64,000 nucleotides of DNA from Adiantum capillus-veneris (GCA_014529385.2 CM043962.1:41022598-41086597), one strand, 5' to 3'; counted from the first letter of the stretch, positions 34,938 through 47,003 are shown. Program-made: numbers and translations. The notes: generated by a model not told the origin, from the sequence alone.

Positions 34938-37900
34938 TTATCCTTGAATGCCGATTGAAGATGAGCAAAAGCTCAACTTCTCCTTGTTGACCACCTTTGT
35001 AAACATGTCTGCAGGATTTTCACTTGTATGCACCTTTCCTAGCTTTAGTTGTCCCTCTTCCAAAAGAGTGCGTATGAAGTGATATCTCACCTCAATGTGC
35101 TTTGTCCTTGAATGAAAGGCTAAGTTCTTCGCAAGATGGATAGCGCTTTGGCTATCACTGTACAAGACACAATTGTTTTGTTTGAATCCAAGCTCTTCTA
35201 AGAATCTGTGAAGCCACATAATTTCTTTGCTTGCCTCCGTCATTGCTACATACTCTACTTCCGTGGTAGAAAGTGAGACCACTTTCTGCAACTTTGAAGC
35301 CCAGCTTACTGTTGTGCCTCCAATCGTGAACACATAGCCAGTAGTGCTCCTTCGAGTATCTTCGTCACCTACCATATCTGCATCAGCATACCCTTCTAGA
35401 AAAATATCAGTTCCTCCAAAAAACAAAGCATTTGTTGTTGTCCCTTTTAGATACCTAAGTATCCACTTCACAGCGTGCCAATGCTCTTTACCTGGGTTGT
35501 CCATGAACCTACTCACAACTCCCATTGCATGTGCACTGTCTGGCCTTGTCCAGACCATAGCATACATTAGAGAACCTACCGCTGCAGCATATGGAACTTT
35601 AGACATATAGGCTATCTCCTCTTGTGTCTTTGGACACATATCCTTCGTTAGTTTAAAGTGACCAGCCAAAGGTGTAGAAACTGGTTTTGCATTTTGCATT
35701 GCAAACCTTTCTAGTACCTTCTTGATGTAATCCTCTTGAGATAGCTTTATTGTCTTCTTCGTCCAGTCCCTTGATATTTTCATACCAAGTATCCTCTTTG
35801 TAGCACCTAAATCTTTCATTGAAAAAGATTTAGACAGCTCCTCTTTTAGGTTTTTCAATGTCCTGCATGTTAGCACTTGCAATGAGCATGTCATCAACAT
35901 ACAACATTAGGATGATGAATTTCCCATCTCCCAAATTCTTCGTGTAGACGCAATGATCCGAGTTGCATCTTGTGAATCCATGATCCAACATCCATCGATC
36001 AAACTTCAAGTACCATTGTCTTGATGCTTACTTTAAACCATACAAGCTCTTTTTTAATCTGTAAACCATTTTCTCCTTACCTTTTACTTCATACCCCTTT
36101 GGTTGAAGCATGTAGATTTCCTCCTCTAAGTCACCATGAGGAAATGCCGTATTTACATCCATTTTCTCGAGATTTAGATCATGAGCAGCCACAAGGCTTA
36201 AACCAAGCCTAATTGAGTTTATTTTTACAACAGGAGAAAATATTTCGTTGAAGTCAATACCTTTCTTTTGAGAAAACCCTTTTACTACAAGCCTAGACTT
36301 GTACCTTTTCTTCCCACCTTCTTCTTCCTTTAGCTTGTACACCCATTTGTTTTGAAGTGCCCGCTTACCTTTAGGCAACTCAACCAATTCCCATGTTTGG
36401 TTGCGATGTAGTGAGTCCATCTCCACTTGCATGCTCTTCGTCCATTCTTCTTTGGATTCATGTTGCATAGCTTCTTCATATGATTCCGGCTCTCTAGAAT
36501 ATGAGATCAAGAGATGGTTGAAGGAAGGAACAAACCTTTCTGGAGGTCTACTTGCTCTTGCAGATCTTCGGGGAATAGGTTGAGGCTCCTCATTTGGTTG
36601 AAGTTGTTGCACATTGTCACCGTTTGCAGTCCTTGAGTCTTCACCGTCCTCAAGCTCCATGTACTCATCACCTATTTCTTTTGTTTGTTTTCTTTCCAAG
36701 TAATCTTTGTACATATTTTGTTCGTTAAAAATTACATCCCTACTCCTTAAGATTTTACCATCTTCAGGATTCCATAGGCGATACCCAAAGTCACCTTCTC
36801 CATATCCAATGAAGAAACACTTTTTAGACTTTGCATCTAGCTTTGATCTTAGGCTTCTATCTATGTGCATGAAAGCCTCACACCCAAACACTTTGAGAAA
36901 TGCATAATTCACCGGTTTACCTGTCCATGCCTCTTCTGGAACTCCCCCATCCAATGCCGTTGAGGGTGACCGATTGATTAAGTACACAGACGTACTTACA
37001 GCTTCCGCCCAAAGCTCAAGCGGTAAGCCTGCATGTAGCCGCATGCTTCGTGCTCACTCCATGATTGTCCTGTTCATCCTTTCCGAAATCCCATTTTGTT
37101 GAGGTGTCCTTGGGGTTGTCCTTTGCCTCCGAATGCCATTGCTAGCACAAAAGCTTTCAAAAGCTTGGCTGCAATATTCGCCTCCATTGTCGGATCTAAG
37201 GCATTTAACCTTGGTACCTGTTTCATTCTCCACAAAGGCTTTCCACCTTTGAAATATGGAAAATACATCGGATTTATTCTTCATGATATAAACCCATGTT
37301 TTTCTAGTCGCATTGTCTATTAATGTTACATAGTACAATGAGCCACCAAGTGATGGTGTACTTGCAGGACCCCAAACATCAGAATGAACCAACTCAAGTT
37401 TTTTTTTTTTTTCATTTCCTGATTTTTGAAATTTTACCCTCTTTTGTTTACCATAAACATAATCTTCACAGAAATCTAAGTCCACTTCTTTCAAACCTGG
37501 TAGAAGCTTCTTTGTTTGAAGGATTTGCATTCCTTTGGCACTCATATGCCCAAGCTGATAGTGCCACACCATACTGTCAACTTCTGTAGTTGCTGCACAA
37601 GCTGAAGGTTGCCTGCTAACAGTATACAAGTAAAGTGTACCGACCTTTTCTCCCTTGGCAACCACCAAAGATCCCTTTGAGATCTTCCACCGTTTGTTTC
37701 CGAATGCAATGTTGTGACCTTCATCATCCAATTAACCTGTAGAGATCAAATTTTTCCGAAGAGAAGGAACATGCCTAACATCTTTAAGCTTGCATTCATT
37801 TCCGTTAGCAGTTTCGACAGAAATTGTACCTTTGCCGACAATCTCACAAGCTTTATCATCTCCCAAGTATACATACCCAAAATTACCTTTGGTGTAATCT

Positions 37901-38828
37901 TGTAAATGTTGCTTGTGTGGTGTCGCATGGAATGAAGCCCCGGAATCTACTATCCAAGAATTAGACACATTGTCTAATGAGAGAATTAGAGCATCTTGCT
38001 CTACTTTACCTGCCACATTGGCCTCTGATGTTGGCTTGTTGTCTTGAGACTCTGTCTCCTTCTTCTTCTTGGACCAGCAATCCTTCTTGACGTGGCCCTT
38101 CTTGACGCAGTTCCAACATTCAAGAACTGACTTTGTGCGTGACTTGCTTCGTCTTGAGCAATCACGACCCTTTTGGTTTTTGAACCTCTCCTTAGGCCTT
38201 CCTCTTGTTTCCACTAACAATGCAGCACTTGATGATTCTCCTGTGCTTCTCCTTCGTATTTCCTCGCTTAGGAGAACACCCACAACATCATCAAACTTAA
38301 GAGTATTTGTGCCAGAAATAGAATTACTTACAGCCATCACAAGGCTGTCCCAACTATCCGGTAGAGATGATAGTATAAGGAGAGCTCGCACTTCGTCATC
38401 GAAATTGATTTTCACCGATCGAAGTTGACTTATGTTTGTGTTAAAGTCATTTAGGTGTTCTGCAACTGAACCATTCTTTGCCATCTTTAGATTGAGCAAG
38501 CGCTTCATAAGAAATACCTTATTGGATGCCGATGGTTTCTCGTAGAAGTCGTCAAGTGACTTCATCAAGTCCTCCGTGGTCTTCATCTCCGAAACATTGA
38601 AGGCCACCGTTGACGCCAAGCTTAACTGGATTGTTCCCAGTGCGTTTAGATCAAGGACAATCCATGCTTCATCTGCCATTGTTGGGGGCTTCTTCGCAAG
38701 ACTGCATGTGGCAAATAGAGGTCCTTTTGGTAGAGATAGTCTTCAATCTGCATCTTCCAATGTTGGTAGTTTTTGCCGTTGAACTTCTCAATCTTGAGCT
38801 TCCCTTCTCCCCCATAACTCCCACTCAA
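34938..38828 (-). pseudogene. Copia-1 gag-pol polyprotein, broken
   Basis: Read right to left. Gag starts near 38828, with a frame change before 38679. A zinc knuckle C-W-N-C-V-K-K-G-H-V-K-K-D-C and protease I-V-D-S-G-A-S-F-H lie in 37732-38679, followed by TAA. Integrase (37054-37731) has H-S-D-V-W-G-P, S-D-N-G-G-E-Y and Q-Q-N-G-I-S-E-R, then the TGA shared with Copia-2. The rest (36028-37044) ends in L-K-K-S-L-Y-G-L-K. After a stop and a frameshift, the C-terminal part (34938-35900) covers RT end and RNase H. The YVDD region lies across the shift. Confidence 0.88.
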
Positions 38829-38888
38829 TTCAAGGAATCCTTTCCTTGAGATAATTTAGCTATGAGCAAACCTTGCTCTGATACCAGT

Positions 38889-39627
38889 TGTTAGGAAATA
38901 AGACGTAGCTAAATAGATAATTGAGTAGATTACTTAATGGAGAGAGACAAATTTACATACACAAGATTATAGAGTAGAGAGAGAGAGAGAGAGAGAGAGT
39001 ACACACGATATACGTGGTTCACCCAATGTGGGCTACGTCCACGGGAAAGCAACCACTCAATGGCTTTAGTACTTCAAAACAAGAAGTAGTTTACAAAGGG
39101 ATTATAACCTTAATGGAGCTCCCGCCTTGCTTCACTCTCACCACCTCACACTCACCTTGTTGCATCAACTTCACACACTATGAAATGTGTGTAGAAATGG
39201 CCTCCTTTTATAGGCCAAAAGGGTTGCCCTCTTTTATGAGAGGCAGCCATGTGTAGCCGCCCTTGTGTGAATAAGTCCAAATCGAACCCTCCAATCCGCC
39301 CATGTGTGGCCGCCCTTGAGAAGACAAGTCCGCTTTTAAATTCGGCCACCGGCCATTGACTTCCGACCACTGGCCACCGGCCATTGACTACCGGCCACCG
39401 GCCAACCGACGGTTGTTTTTCGGCCACTTTCTGGCCGCCGTCCTGCCACAATATTCCGGCGAGGGAAAAAAAGTCAAAGTTGCCCCTGGTTTTTGACTGT
39501 GAAAATTTTGGTTTCTGGTGAGTGATTTACCTTCACGCACGATGGCTTCTCCTCATAATGGGGGCGTTACAAATGTGCGCTTTTACCACATAAAATTACA
39601 AGGGTAAATCAGGCTCCATACTTAACA
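38889..39627 (-). repeat. Copia-1 LTR adjoining gag
   Basis: 739 bp, next to the primer site. Includes a run of GGCCACCGGCCATTGAC-type short repeats (about 39343-39402) shared by all LTRs of this family. Confidence 0.9.
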
Positions 39628-40204
39628 CAATTGGAATCACTGCACTAACAAATCTCATGTGCAGCCTTGGGATTATAACTTTCCGATGCCATTGTCGGAT
39701 GAAGTTGAGGATGAAGAAGACACTCCGACTGATGATGCCCTTGAAGGACAGATCGCTAGATATGAAAAATTTGTGTATGAAGGCCACCATGATGCATTAA
39801 GTAGTGCTTTGTGTGTTGGTGACGCTTTTGTAGTGAATTCAGATGCTACAACCAATGATGAGAATGTAGACTTTTACTTGGTAAAGTGCATTGCAGTAAA
39901 AGAAAAGGAAAAACAAGGTTTCATTGATGAGTGGAACAATGTAATTGACAAAGGCTTTTATGTCATGCAAGGACTGTATTACAAGCAAGTGGATGCATAC
40001 ACCTTCAAACTAGACTAAAATCAACCTGTTGTTTACATACTTTCAAATCTTGTACGTTGTATCAAGATACCCATGGAACACATGCAAAGGAGAAGGCAAA
40101 TGTACACAATCACCCCCAAAGAATGAAGCAATCTATAACAGCATGCCATTCGGTTTTTGACATGAGCGTCATGGTCTTCTATTCTATTTTGTATCTTGTG
40201 TATG

Positions 40205-41360
40205 CTTACTACTACCATAGTATATGATAATTGTATACTAACAAGCTTCTACAAAGTGTGTGCTAGCTAGCATAAAGCAAACTAGCATACAATATATGCT
40301 AACTAGCATATACTGTATGCTAACTCGCACAATATATGTTAATTGTATACTATCTACAATGTATCAATTGTCTCAATTGGAACTAGAATACAGTATATGC
40401 TAACTAGCATATATTGTATGCTAACTAGCACAATATATGCTAACTGGATACTCACTACCATACAATATATGTTAACTAGCAGATAGTGTATGCTAATTAT
40501 CACAGTATATGCTAATTGTTTAACAAGCTTCTACATAGTGTGTGTGCTAACTAGCAAACAATATATGCTGACTAGTGTGTACAATATATGCTAACTAGCA
40601 CAATATATGCTAATTGTATACTAACAAGCTTCTTCAAAGTGTGTGCTAGCTAGCATAAAGCGAACTAGCATACAATATATGCTAATTGTATACTAACAAG
40701 TTTCTACAAAGTGTGTGCTAGCTAGCATAAAGCTAACTAGCATATACTGTATGCTAACTCGCACAATATATGTTAACTGTATACTATGTACAGTGTATCA
40801 ATTGTAAATAGCATACAATATATGCTAACTAGCATGTAGTGTATGCTAACTAGCACTATATATGCTAATTGGATACTCACTACCATACATTATATGCTAA
40901 CTAGCATATAGTGTGTGCTAACTATCACAGTATATGCTAATTGTTTACTAACAAGCTTCTACATACTGTTTGCTAACTAGGAAACAATATATGCTAACTA
41001 GCGTATATAGTATATGCTAACTAGCATATAGTGTATGCTAACTAGCACAATATATGCTAACTGTATACTAACTAGCTGTTATATGGTGTGCTAACTAGCA
41101 TACAATATTATGCTAACTAGCATATAGTGTATGCTAACTAGATGCTATATGGTGTGCTAACTAGCATACAGTATTATGCTAACTAGCATATAGTGTATGC
41201 TAACTAGCACAGTATATGCTAAATGTATTTTAACTAGTTGTTATATGGTGTGCTAACTAGCATACAGTATTATGCTAACTAGCATATAGTGTATGATAAC
41301 TACCACATTATATGCTAATTGTATACTTACTTGCTACTTTATAGTGTGTGCTACCTAACA
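40205..41360. repeat. Palindromic repeat array 2 (TATGCTAACTAGCATA-type)
   Basis: About 1.15 kb between the 3' ends of the two convergent genes. Units TGCTAACTAGCATA alternate with AGTGTATGCTAACTAGCAC and larger blocks containing ACTAACAAGCTTCTAC. Same core as arrays 1 and 3 but with different spacers. Confidence 0.85.
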
Positions 41361-41497
41361 AAAAACCCAATACATAATTCTGTAACACATAAAAATGGAA
41401 TAGTAGGAGGCAACTGTTGAAAAGATTATCTCATCATTAATTCCAACATCAAATAACATTACATAGGGTTTAATTTTACAATGAGAGTCACACACCC

Positions 41498-42412
41498 CTA
41501 AACATATTTAGGCCTCCTCACATGGCGTATGTATAGACCGCGCTTTTCTGCTGCCTTTTCCTCTGCTTTTTTCTTTCTTTCTCCTTCTAGGTCGCCTCTT
41601 TGATGCTCCTTTTCTTTTCTTTCCCTCCCCAGCCTAGCTTTCTCCTCTCTCTCGTATGCTAGGTCAGCTTCCATTTGCTGCTCCTTTTCCATTTGCCTTC
41701 TATTTGCCTTTACCAATTGTTTGAGGACTTCATCAGAGAAGTTATTACAGCCTGTATCAAAGGTATTGTCAGCCACATACGCTTTCCAATTATCCGACTG
41801 CAGCCAAAGAAAAAGCCAATCTTTCATAGTTTTTATAAGAAAGTGTTCTCTCTCCTCAGCACTTTGGTCCTCTAGCTTTGAAGCAACGAGCCAAGCTTGT
41901 GCTGGGTTCTGAGACACTTTGTAGAGGCTATCATCAATTAGAAGCGTGTTTTGGGCATTGTACACCATAGCATATTTCCAAAACACGGCTAGATCTTTAA
42001 TAAACATAGGTTTATTGCTAATTAGCCAGGGTTGCCTCTTGCACTGCTCTTGCGCAAGAATATCGACAATCCTTGGCACCTGCAATTTAAAAACATCCCT
42101 ACAAATACTCATGACTTTATGCTACATGCTTGTGCTCCAAATATACACACTGAAGAACTAAAGACACCAATCCAAAAACTTGTGGCTCGCCTTGCGACAG
42201 AACACATGCCAACCCTCTACATTGTATTTTATCATTTCATCTACATATGCAGGGGGCTTTTTGGCAAAGGGAGTCTCTACCACCCTTACCAAAAGACCGT
42301 TGAGATCTAGTAAAAGAGCCCTTTTTTCATCACACAACAGTCGCTTAGGCACCCATATTGGGTCATGAGGAGGATACCATTTAGCATATATAACCTCCCC
42401 AGATGTGAGCAT
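41498..42412 (-). pseudogene. FCP1/NIF-like HAD phosphatase domain
   Basis: Two exons (42412-42116 and 42079-41498) joined by a 36-bp stretch with a GT donor at 42115-42114 and acceptor TTGCAG before 42079. Motif I reads L-L-L-D-L-N-G-L-L, with Asn at the second Asp of D-x-D, as in some plant FCP1-like proteins. F-C-R-K-A-S-H-K-F-L-D-W-C, K-P-M-F-I-K-D-L and N-T-L-L-I-D-D-S-L-Y-K follow. FCP1/SCP enzymes dephosphorylate RNA polymerase II C-terminal domains; the D-to-N change suggests an inactive member. Two in-frame TAGs follow D-W-C-L. The C-terminus is a charged coil of E/K/R ending R-R-P-K-Y-V. Confidence 0.68.
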
Positions 42413-42712
42413 AATTTAGGCGCTCAAAAATTCTACGGGCACGCTGTGAATATCATTCGAGCCGCTTTTCAATCTCTAATTTGTCTTTCCTTATCTACCA
42501 CCCTTACCAAAAGACCGTTGAGATCTAGTAAAAGAGCCCTTTTTTCATCACACAACAGTCGCTTAGGCACCCATATTGGGTCATGAGGAGGATACCATTT
42601 AGCATATATAACCTCCCCAGATGTGAGCATAATTTAGGCGCTCAAAAATTCTACGGGCACGCTGTGAATATCATTCGAGCCGCTTTTCAATCTCTAATTT
42701 GTCTTTCCTTAT
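42277..42712. repeat. 218-bp tandem duplication, copies apparently identical
   Basis: CTACCACCCTTACCAAAAG starts at about 42277 and again at 42495. The whole 218-bp unit looks identical by eye. It covers the exon part coding motif I of the FCP1-like domain, so that part is present twice on the minus strand. Confidence 0.92.
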
Positions 42713-43247
42713 CTACCTGGCTTTGCAGACTCGCCTTTTTGAAACTTTCTGCCATTGCATGGCCGCATTTACATCAGGCAATGAAATTTATGCCACTTTC
42801 TCTTCCTCTACAAAGAAACAGCGATACAAAGTGAATAAGTTCATAGATTGACAGAAAATTATAATGGACTGCTAATCAACATTATATTACACAGCCATTT
42901 TCACTAGGAAAATAAAAAAGTTTACAATGTCAGCCACAAGAGGCATTAGTTTTTCAAAATGGCATAGCCATAAGAGTGAAGGGCGCAGGTATGGGAACAC
43001 TAAGTAAAGGCCAAACAACTGAACAGTGACAGTTGCCTGCTTACAATATAGAATCAAAGGAAAGGTCATTGACATAGTTTTGCAAGCTCTTGAGCGGGTG
43101 GATTTCTTTTCACCTTTGGTGCTTTCAACTTTGTCCTCCATCTTCTTTGGGGAACCACAGTCGCTGCTTGCAGTTTCTTTAGGTACCTCTTCAAGGCCCA
43201 CTTTATTCTTTGCCTTAGCCTTTTGCAAAAAACCCTTGAGAGGGCTG

Positions 43248-43618
43248 TCATCACCAACTTCCTGCAGGTCCTCTATGACGTTAGTTTTCAAAGATTCCCC
43301 TGAGGCACTATCACTAGCACTAGCCATTGTCTACTGAGAAGTGTTTCCTATTTTAGTTGCAGCAGGCATGTTATCACCAGCTTCCTGCGGGTTCTCTATG
43401 CTGTTAGTCTTCAATGTTTCCCCTGAGGCATTGGCACTAGCACTAGACATTGTTTACTTAGAATTTTTAACTGTGTCAATTGCAGCAGGCATGTTATCAC
43501 CAACTTCCTATGGGTCCTCTATGCTGTTAGCCTTCAATGTTTCCCCTGAGGCACTGGCACTAACACTAGCCATTGTCTGTTGAGAAGCTTTTACTGTGTC
43601 AATTGCAGCAGGCATGGA
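43248..43618 (-). repeat. 123-bp (41-codon) coding tandem repeat, three units
   Basis: TTATCACC...CTTCCT blocks recur at 43248, 43371 and 43494. On the minus strand each encodes a variant of M-A-S-A-S-x-S-A-S-G-E-S-L-K followed by E-V-G-D-N-M-P-A-A. Stops have arisen between units. The period is a multiple of three, consistent with expansion while the gene was coding. Confidence 0.82.
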
Positions 43619-43744
43619 AGTCGGAGGGTTCTCAGTTGCAGCCTTTCCCTTACCTTTGGTGTCATGCACACTACCCACATCATGCAAGGGATTTGAGAGG
43701 CCCGCAACAAAAAAATCTTTGATTAGACCCTTTACAAGCATGTC

Positions 43745-45235
43745 ATGTATGCTACATAGTTTGTTTGATATGCTGAGTATGTGTGCAACTAGGCCAGTAT
43801 GCTAATTAGCATTCCCGTGTATATTAGCTAGCATAATCATATATGCTAACTAGAATATCAAGTATGCTAACAAGCATACCAGGTATGCTAAGTAGTAAAC
43901 CTTATAATCTCTAAGCAATTCAAGTGTACCCACAAGCTTCTATGTGCTTGCTAGAGGACAACATATGCTAATTAGCATATCCAACTAGCATACTGGATAT
44001 GATAATTAGCATATCTTGTATGCTAACTATCATTCCAACTTGCATATCTGGTATGCTAATTAGCATATCCAATATGCTAACTACAAAAACTTATAATCTC
44101 TAAGTTAATCCAATATTCTCCAAAATGCTTATTAGCATATAAATATTGGTAAATTAGCATATCCAACATGCATAATAGCATATCAAGTATGCTAACTAGA
44201 AGATTCAGTATGCTAACTAGCATACTAGATATGCTAATTAGCATTCAATATGCTAACTCCGATATGCTAATAAGCATACCCAATATGCTTACTAGCATAC
44301 TAGATATGCTAATTAGCATCCAATCATCTAACTAGCATATCCAGTGTGCTAGTTAGCATACTGTATACGCTAATCAAGTAGGTCTACTAGCATATCCAGT
44401 ATGGTAACTAGCATATTGGATATGCTAATTAGCATATCTTGTATGCTAGCTAGCATACTAGATTTGCTGATTATCATATCCTGTATGCTAACTATCATTC
44501 CAGCTTGCATATCCGGTATGTTAATAAGCATATCCAATATGATAACTAGCATACCTAGTATACTAGTCAGCATACTAGCATACCTAGTATACTAGTTAGC
44601 ATACTAGCATACCTAGTATGCTAACTAGAAAATCTTATAATCTCTAAGCTAATCCAATATGCTCCAAAATGCTTACTAGCATATAAATATTGGTAATTAG
44701 CATATCCAACATGCTTAATAGCATATCAAGTATGCTAACTAGCATATTTAGTATGCTAGCTAGCATATCTGTATGCTAATTAGCATATCTTGTATGCTAA
44801 TTAGCATATCATGTATGCTAATTAGCATGCCAACTATCAATCCAATATGCTAACTAGCATACTAGATATGCTAATTAGCATTCAATATGCTAACTTTGGT
44901 ATTCTAATAAGCATACCCAATATGCTTACTAGCATATTGGATATGCTAAATAACATCCACTCATCTAACTAGCATATCCAGTGTGCTAGTTAGCATACTC
45001 GATACGCAATCAAGTAGGCCTACTAGCATATCCAATATGCTAATTAGTATATTGGATATGCTAATTAGCATATCCAATATGTTAACTGTCATACTGTATA
45101 TGCTAACTAGCATGTATAGTTTAATAACTAGCATACCTGGCATGCTGATTAGCATATTCATTATGCTAAGTAGCACACCTTTTATTCCCAATATGATCAA
45201 GCTTGCAGACTATATGTCGTGTATGCTAGCTAGCA
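43745..45235. repeat. Palindromic repeat array 3 (TATGCTAATTAGCATA-type)
   Basis: About 1.5 kb of units with core TATGCTAATTAGCATA (a perfect 16-bp palindrome in many copies) and TCCAATATGC/TCCAGTATGC spacers. It lies between exons of the minus-strand FCP1-like gene and so is probably intronic. Confidence 0.87.
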
Positions 45236-45636
45236 AGAATACATTCAAGTATGGTTTCTTACCAATCTTTGGTGTGATTGGATGTCGTTGTGTTGCAAGG
45301 TTGCACAACCATGCGATAGGTATGCTTCTTTTGCAGGAGGGAGCATCACAGGTGGTCCGAAGGGAGCATGTAGCAGCAAAGTAGAGAATAGTTATGCTCA
45401 CAAGGGAGCTTCACCATTGCAAGGAATGGTTGGACCTCAAGGGGCAGACCACAAGCAATACACATGTTTGTTCTGATGCTATCTTGCACCTCTCTATCCT
45501 TCATAAAACTAGCAAGGGCTAGATTAGTTAGGGTAGTCTGGAGAAACAAGCCGTGCAGCTTGGACTGCATGTGCATCAGAAGTTCAAGTTGGCTTTCAGA
45601 GTTCTGCACCTTGGATTTTGCAATGTCCACCTCAAC
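45235..45636 (-). pseudogene. Cys/His-rich exon of the FCP1-like gene (possible zinc-binding domain)
   Basis: Starts after acceptor TTTTGTAG as V-E-V-D-I-A-K-S-K. Coiled coil, then C-I-A-C-G-L-P-L and, about 17 residues later, C-E-H-N-Y-S-L-L-C-C. After a frame change come C-D-A-P-S-C-K-R-S. The spacing C-x2-C...C-x-H...C...C-x4-C resembles a RING-like zinc-binding fold; I cannot name a specific family. Confidence 0.42.
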
Positions 45637-46889
45637 CTACAAAACCAAGACAAAAAGAGCATGGTAAGTACACAAGTTAGTTGAGCACATGTACCAAACA
45701 TAAAGTGCAGAGATGAAACTTACAAACACTTACCAGTTTATAGGTTATGTCTATGTCACTATCTATGGGGTCATCTTCACCGGGAGGAAACCCCATAGCC
45801 TCTATGGTGTCTTTGGTTGTCTCTATTCTGATTTCAAGCTCCATCTTTTGCTGGGCATCCACATCATTGCTTTGCAATAGAGCCTGCAACTCCATCTCAG
45901 CTGCTTGCAACCTTTGTCTCATGGCCATGACAATAGGATTGACCTCCGCATTTTTTGCATTTAAAGCCCTAGCAAGTTCCAGAGCCTTTTGCACATTGTT
46001 TAGATTATGTTTATCATATTGTAGCTGTGTTTTCATATGAAGGACAACTGCCTTCATGCATTGCCATTCCTCCAACCCACAAAATGAAGAAGCTTCCACC
46101 TCCTATCGACTCTTTTGATCAGGTAGAAGTCTGGCCTTGGTAGATTTGGCAGTACTCTTTCTTGCCAATGCCATGTTCTCCTCGGCAGATGTCAACAGAC
46201 TCATCCTCAAATTTTGAAGGTGGAAGTTGAAGATTGCGTATTCTCCACTTGTTAACATGGCCCTCATAATAGCCCTTCTCTCAAATATCCTACAAGTACT
46301 GCACTATAAACTCGACCCAATTGAACCTAATGGCTGTCCTGCTTGCAATCATGGCATGACTGAATTCTTTCACGAACCCCTTCGCAAATGCAGAGGAAAT
46401 TTCCATGTTGGTCGGGGCCTTCTGGTATACACTGTAGTGCAGTTTCATCATCAACTCACACATTTCTATGCAGATTCTACTGCATTTGATGCGGCACTGG
46501 CTGGGATCCTTTGTTTGTTTGAACACACTCAACCATTCGGGATTAGTGACCTGCTCCCACCTAACCATTTTGGGATCTAAACCCTCCATGGAAAGGCCAT
46601 AAGCAGCATTGAACTCTTTCAAAGTTGTACAAAATTTGTCATGCATGGGCATCATGACCTTCGAAGCTTTCCATCGGCCTGCAAACATTAAAGGAAACTG
46701 TGCTCAACTGTATTGTATTCAAAAAAGGAAAATGTGCTCAACTGTATTGCATGGAAATGTGCTCAGCTGTATTGCTCAAATGTGCATGGAAATGTGCTCA
46801 ACTGCATTGCTCAAATGTATTGCATGTAAATGTGCTCCACTGTATTGCATGAAGCTTCTTGTGGTAGAAGTGAAAACACACAGGACCCG

Positions 46890-47003
<114 letters not shown>

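Larger units (their letters stand above)
34141..39627 (-). mobile_element. Copia-1 retrotransposon inserted in the transposase-like gene
   Basis: LTRs 34141-34877 and 38889-39627 (TGTTAGGAAATAAG...CATACTTAACA). The minus-strand primer site TGGTATCAGAGC covers 38875-38886, and the purine tract abuts the left LTR. Flanks AAATT (34136-34140) and CAATT (39628-39632) fit a 5-bp TSD with one change. Gene order gag, protease, integrase, RT, RNase H is copia. It interrupts the transposase-like gene between its catalytic region and its C-terminus. Same family as Copia-2. Confidence 0.9.
30810..40019 (+). pseudogene. Transposase-like gene of the giant transposon, interrupted by Copia-1
   Basis: N-terminal exon 30810-31235 (one TGA) with a basic coiled region. 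A second piece (about 31286-31564) holds S-L-A-A-C-Q-K-H-A-R-R-S and is shifted in an A9 run. A likely intron made of TGCTAGTTAGCA repeats ends at TTGCAG (32793). Later pieces include a Cys-rich module (C-S-V-C, C-H-N-N-E-C; 32930-33199), V-V-D-F-A-E-N-Y-V-F (33227-33676), V-W-S-D-G-A-A-S-Q-L-K and S-R-H-G-K-G-E-H-D-G-A-G (33680-34131). After Copia-1 an acidic C-terminus runs 39633-40019. The motif set recalls transposase-like proteins common in animal genomes, probably RNase H-fold with D in VDFAEN, SDGAA and HDGAG (inference). At least three frameshifts and several stops make it non-functional. Confidence 0.65.

Noticed and set aside
31560-45235. CRISPR-like spaced palindromic repeats
   Set aside because: Repeats are imperfect, spacers are short and repetitive, no cas genes exist and the context is a plant transposon.
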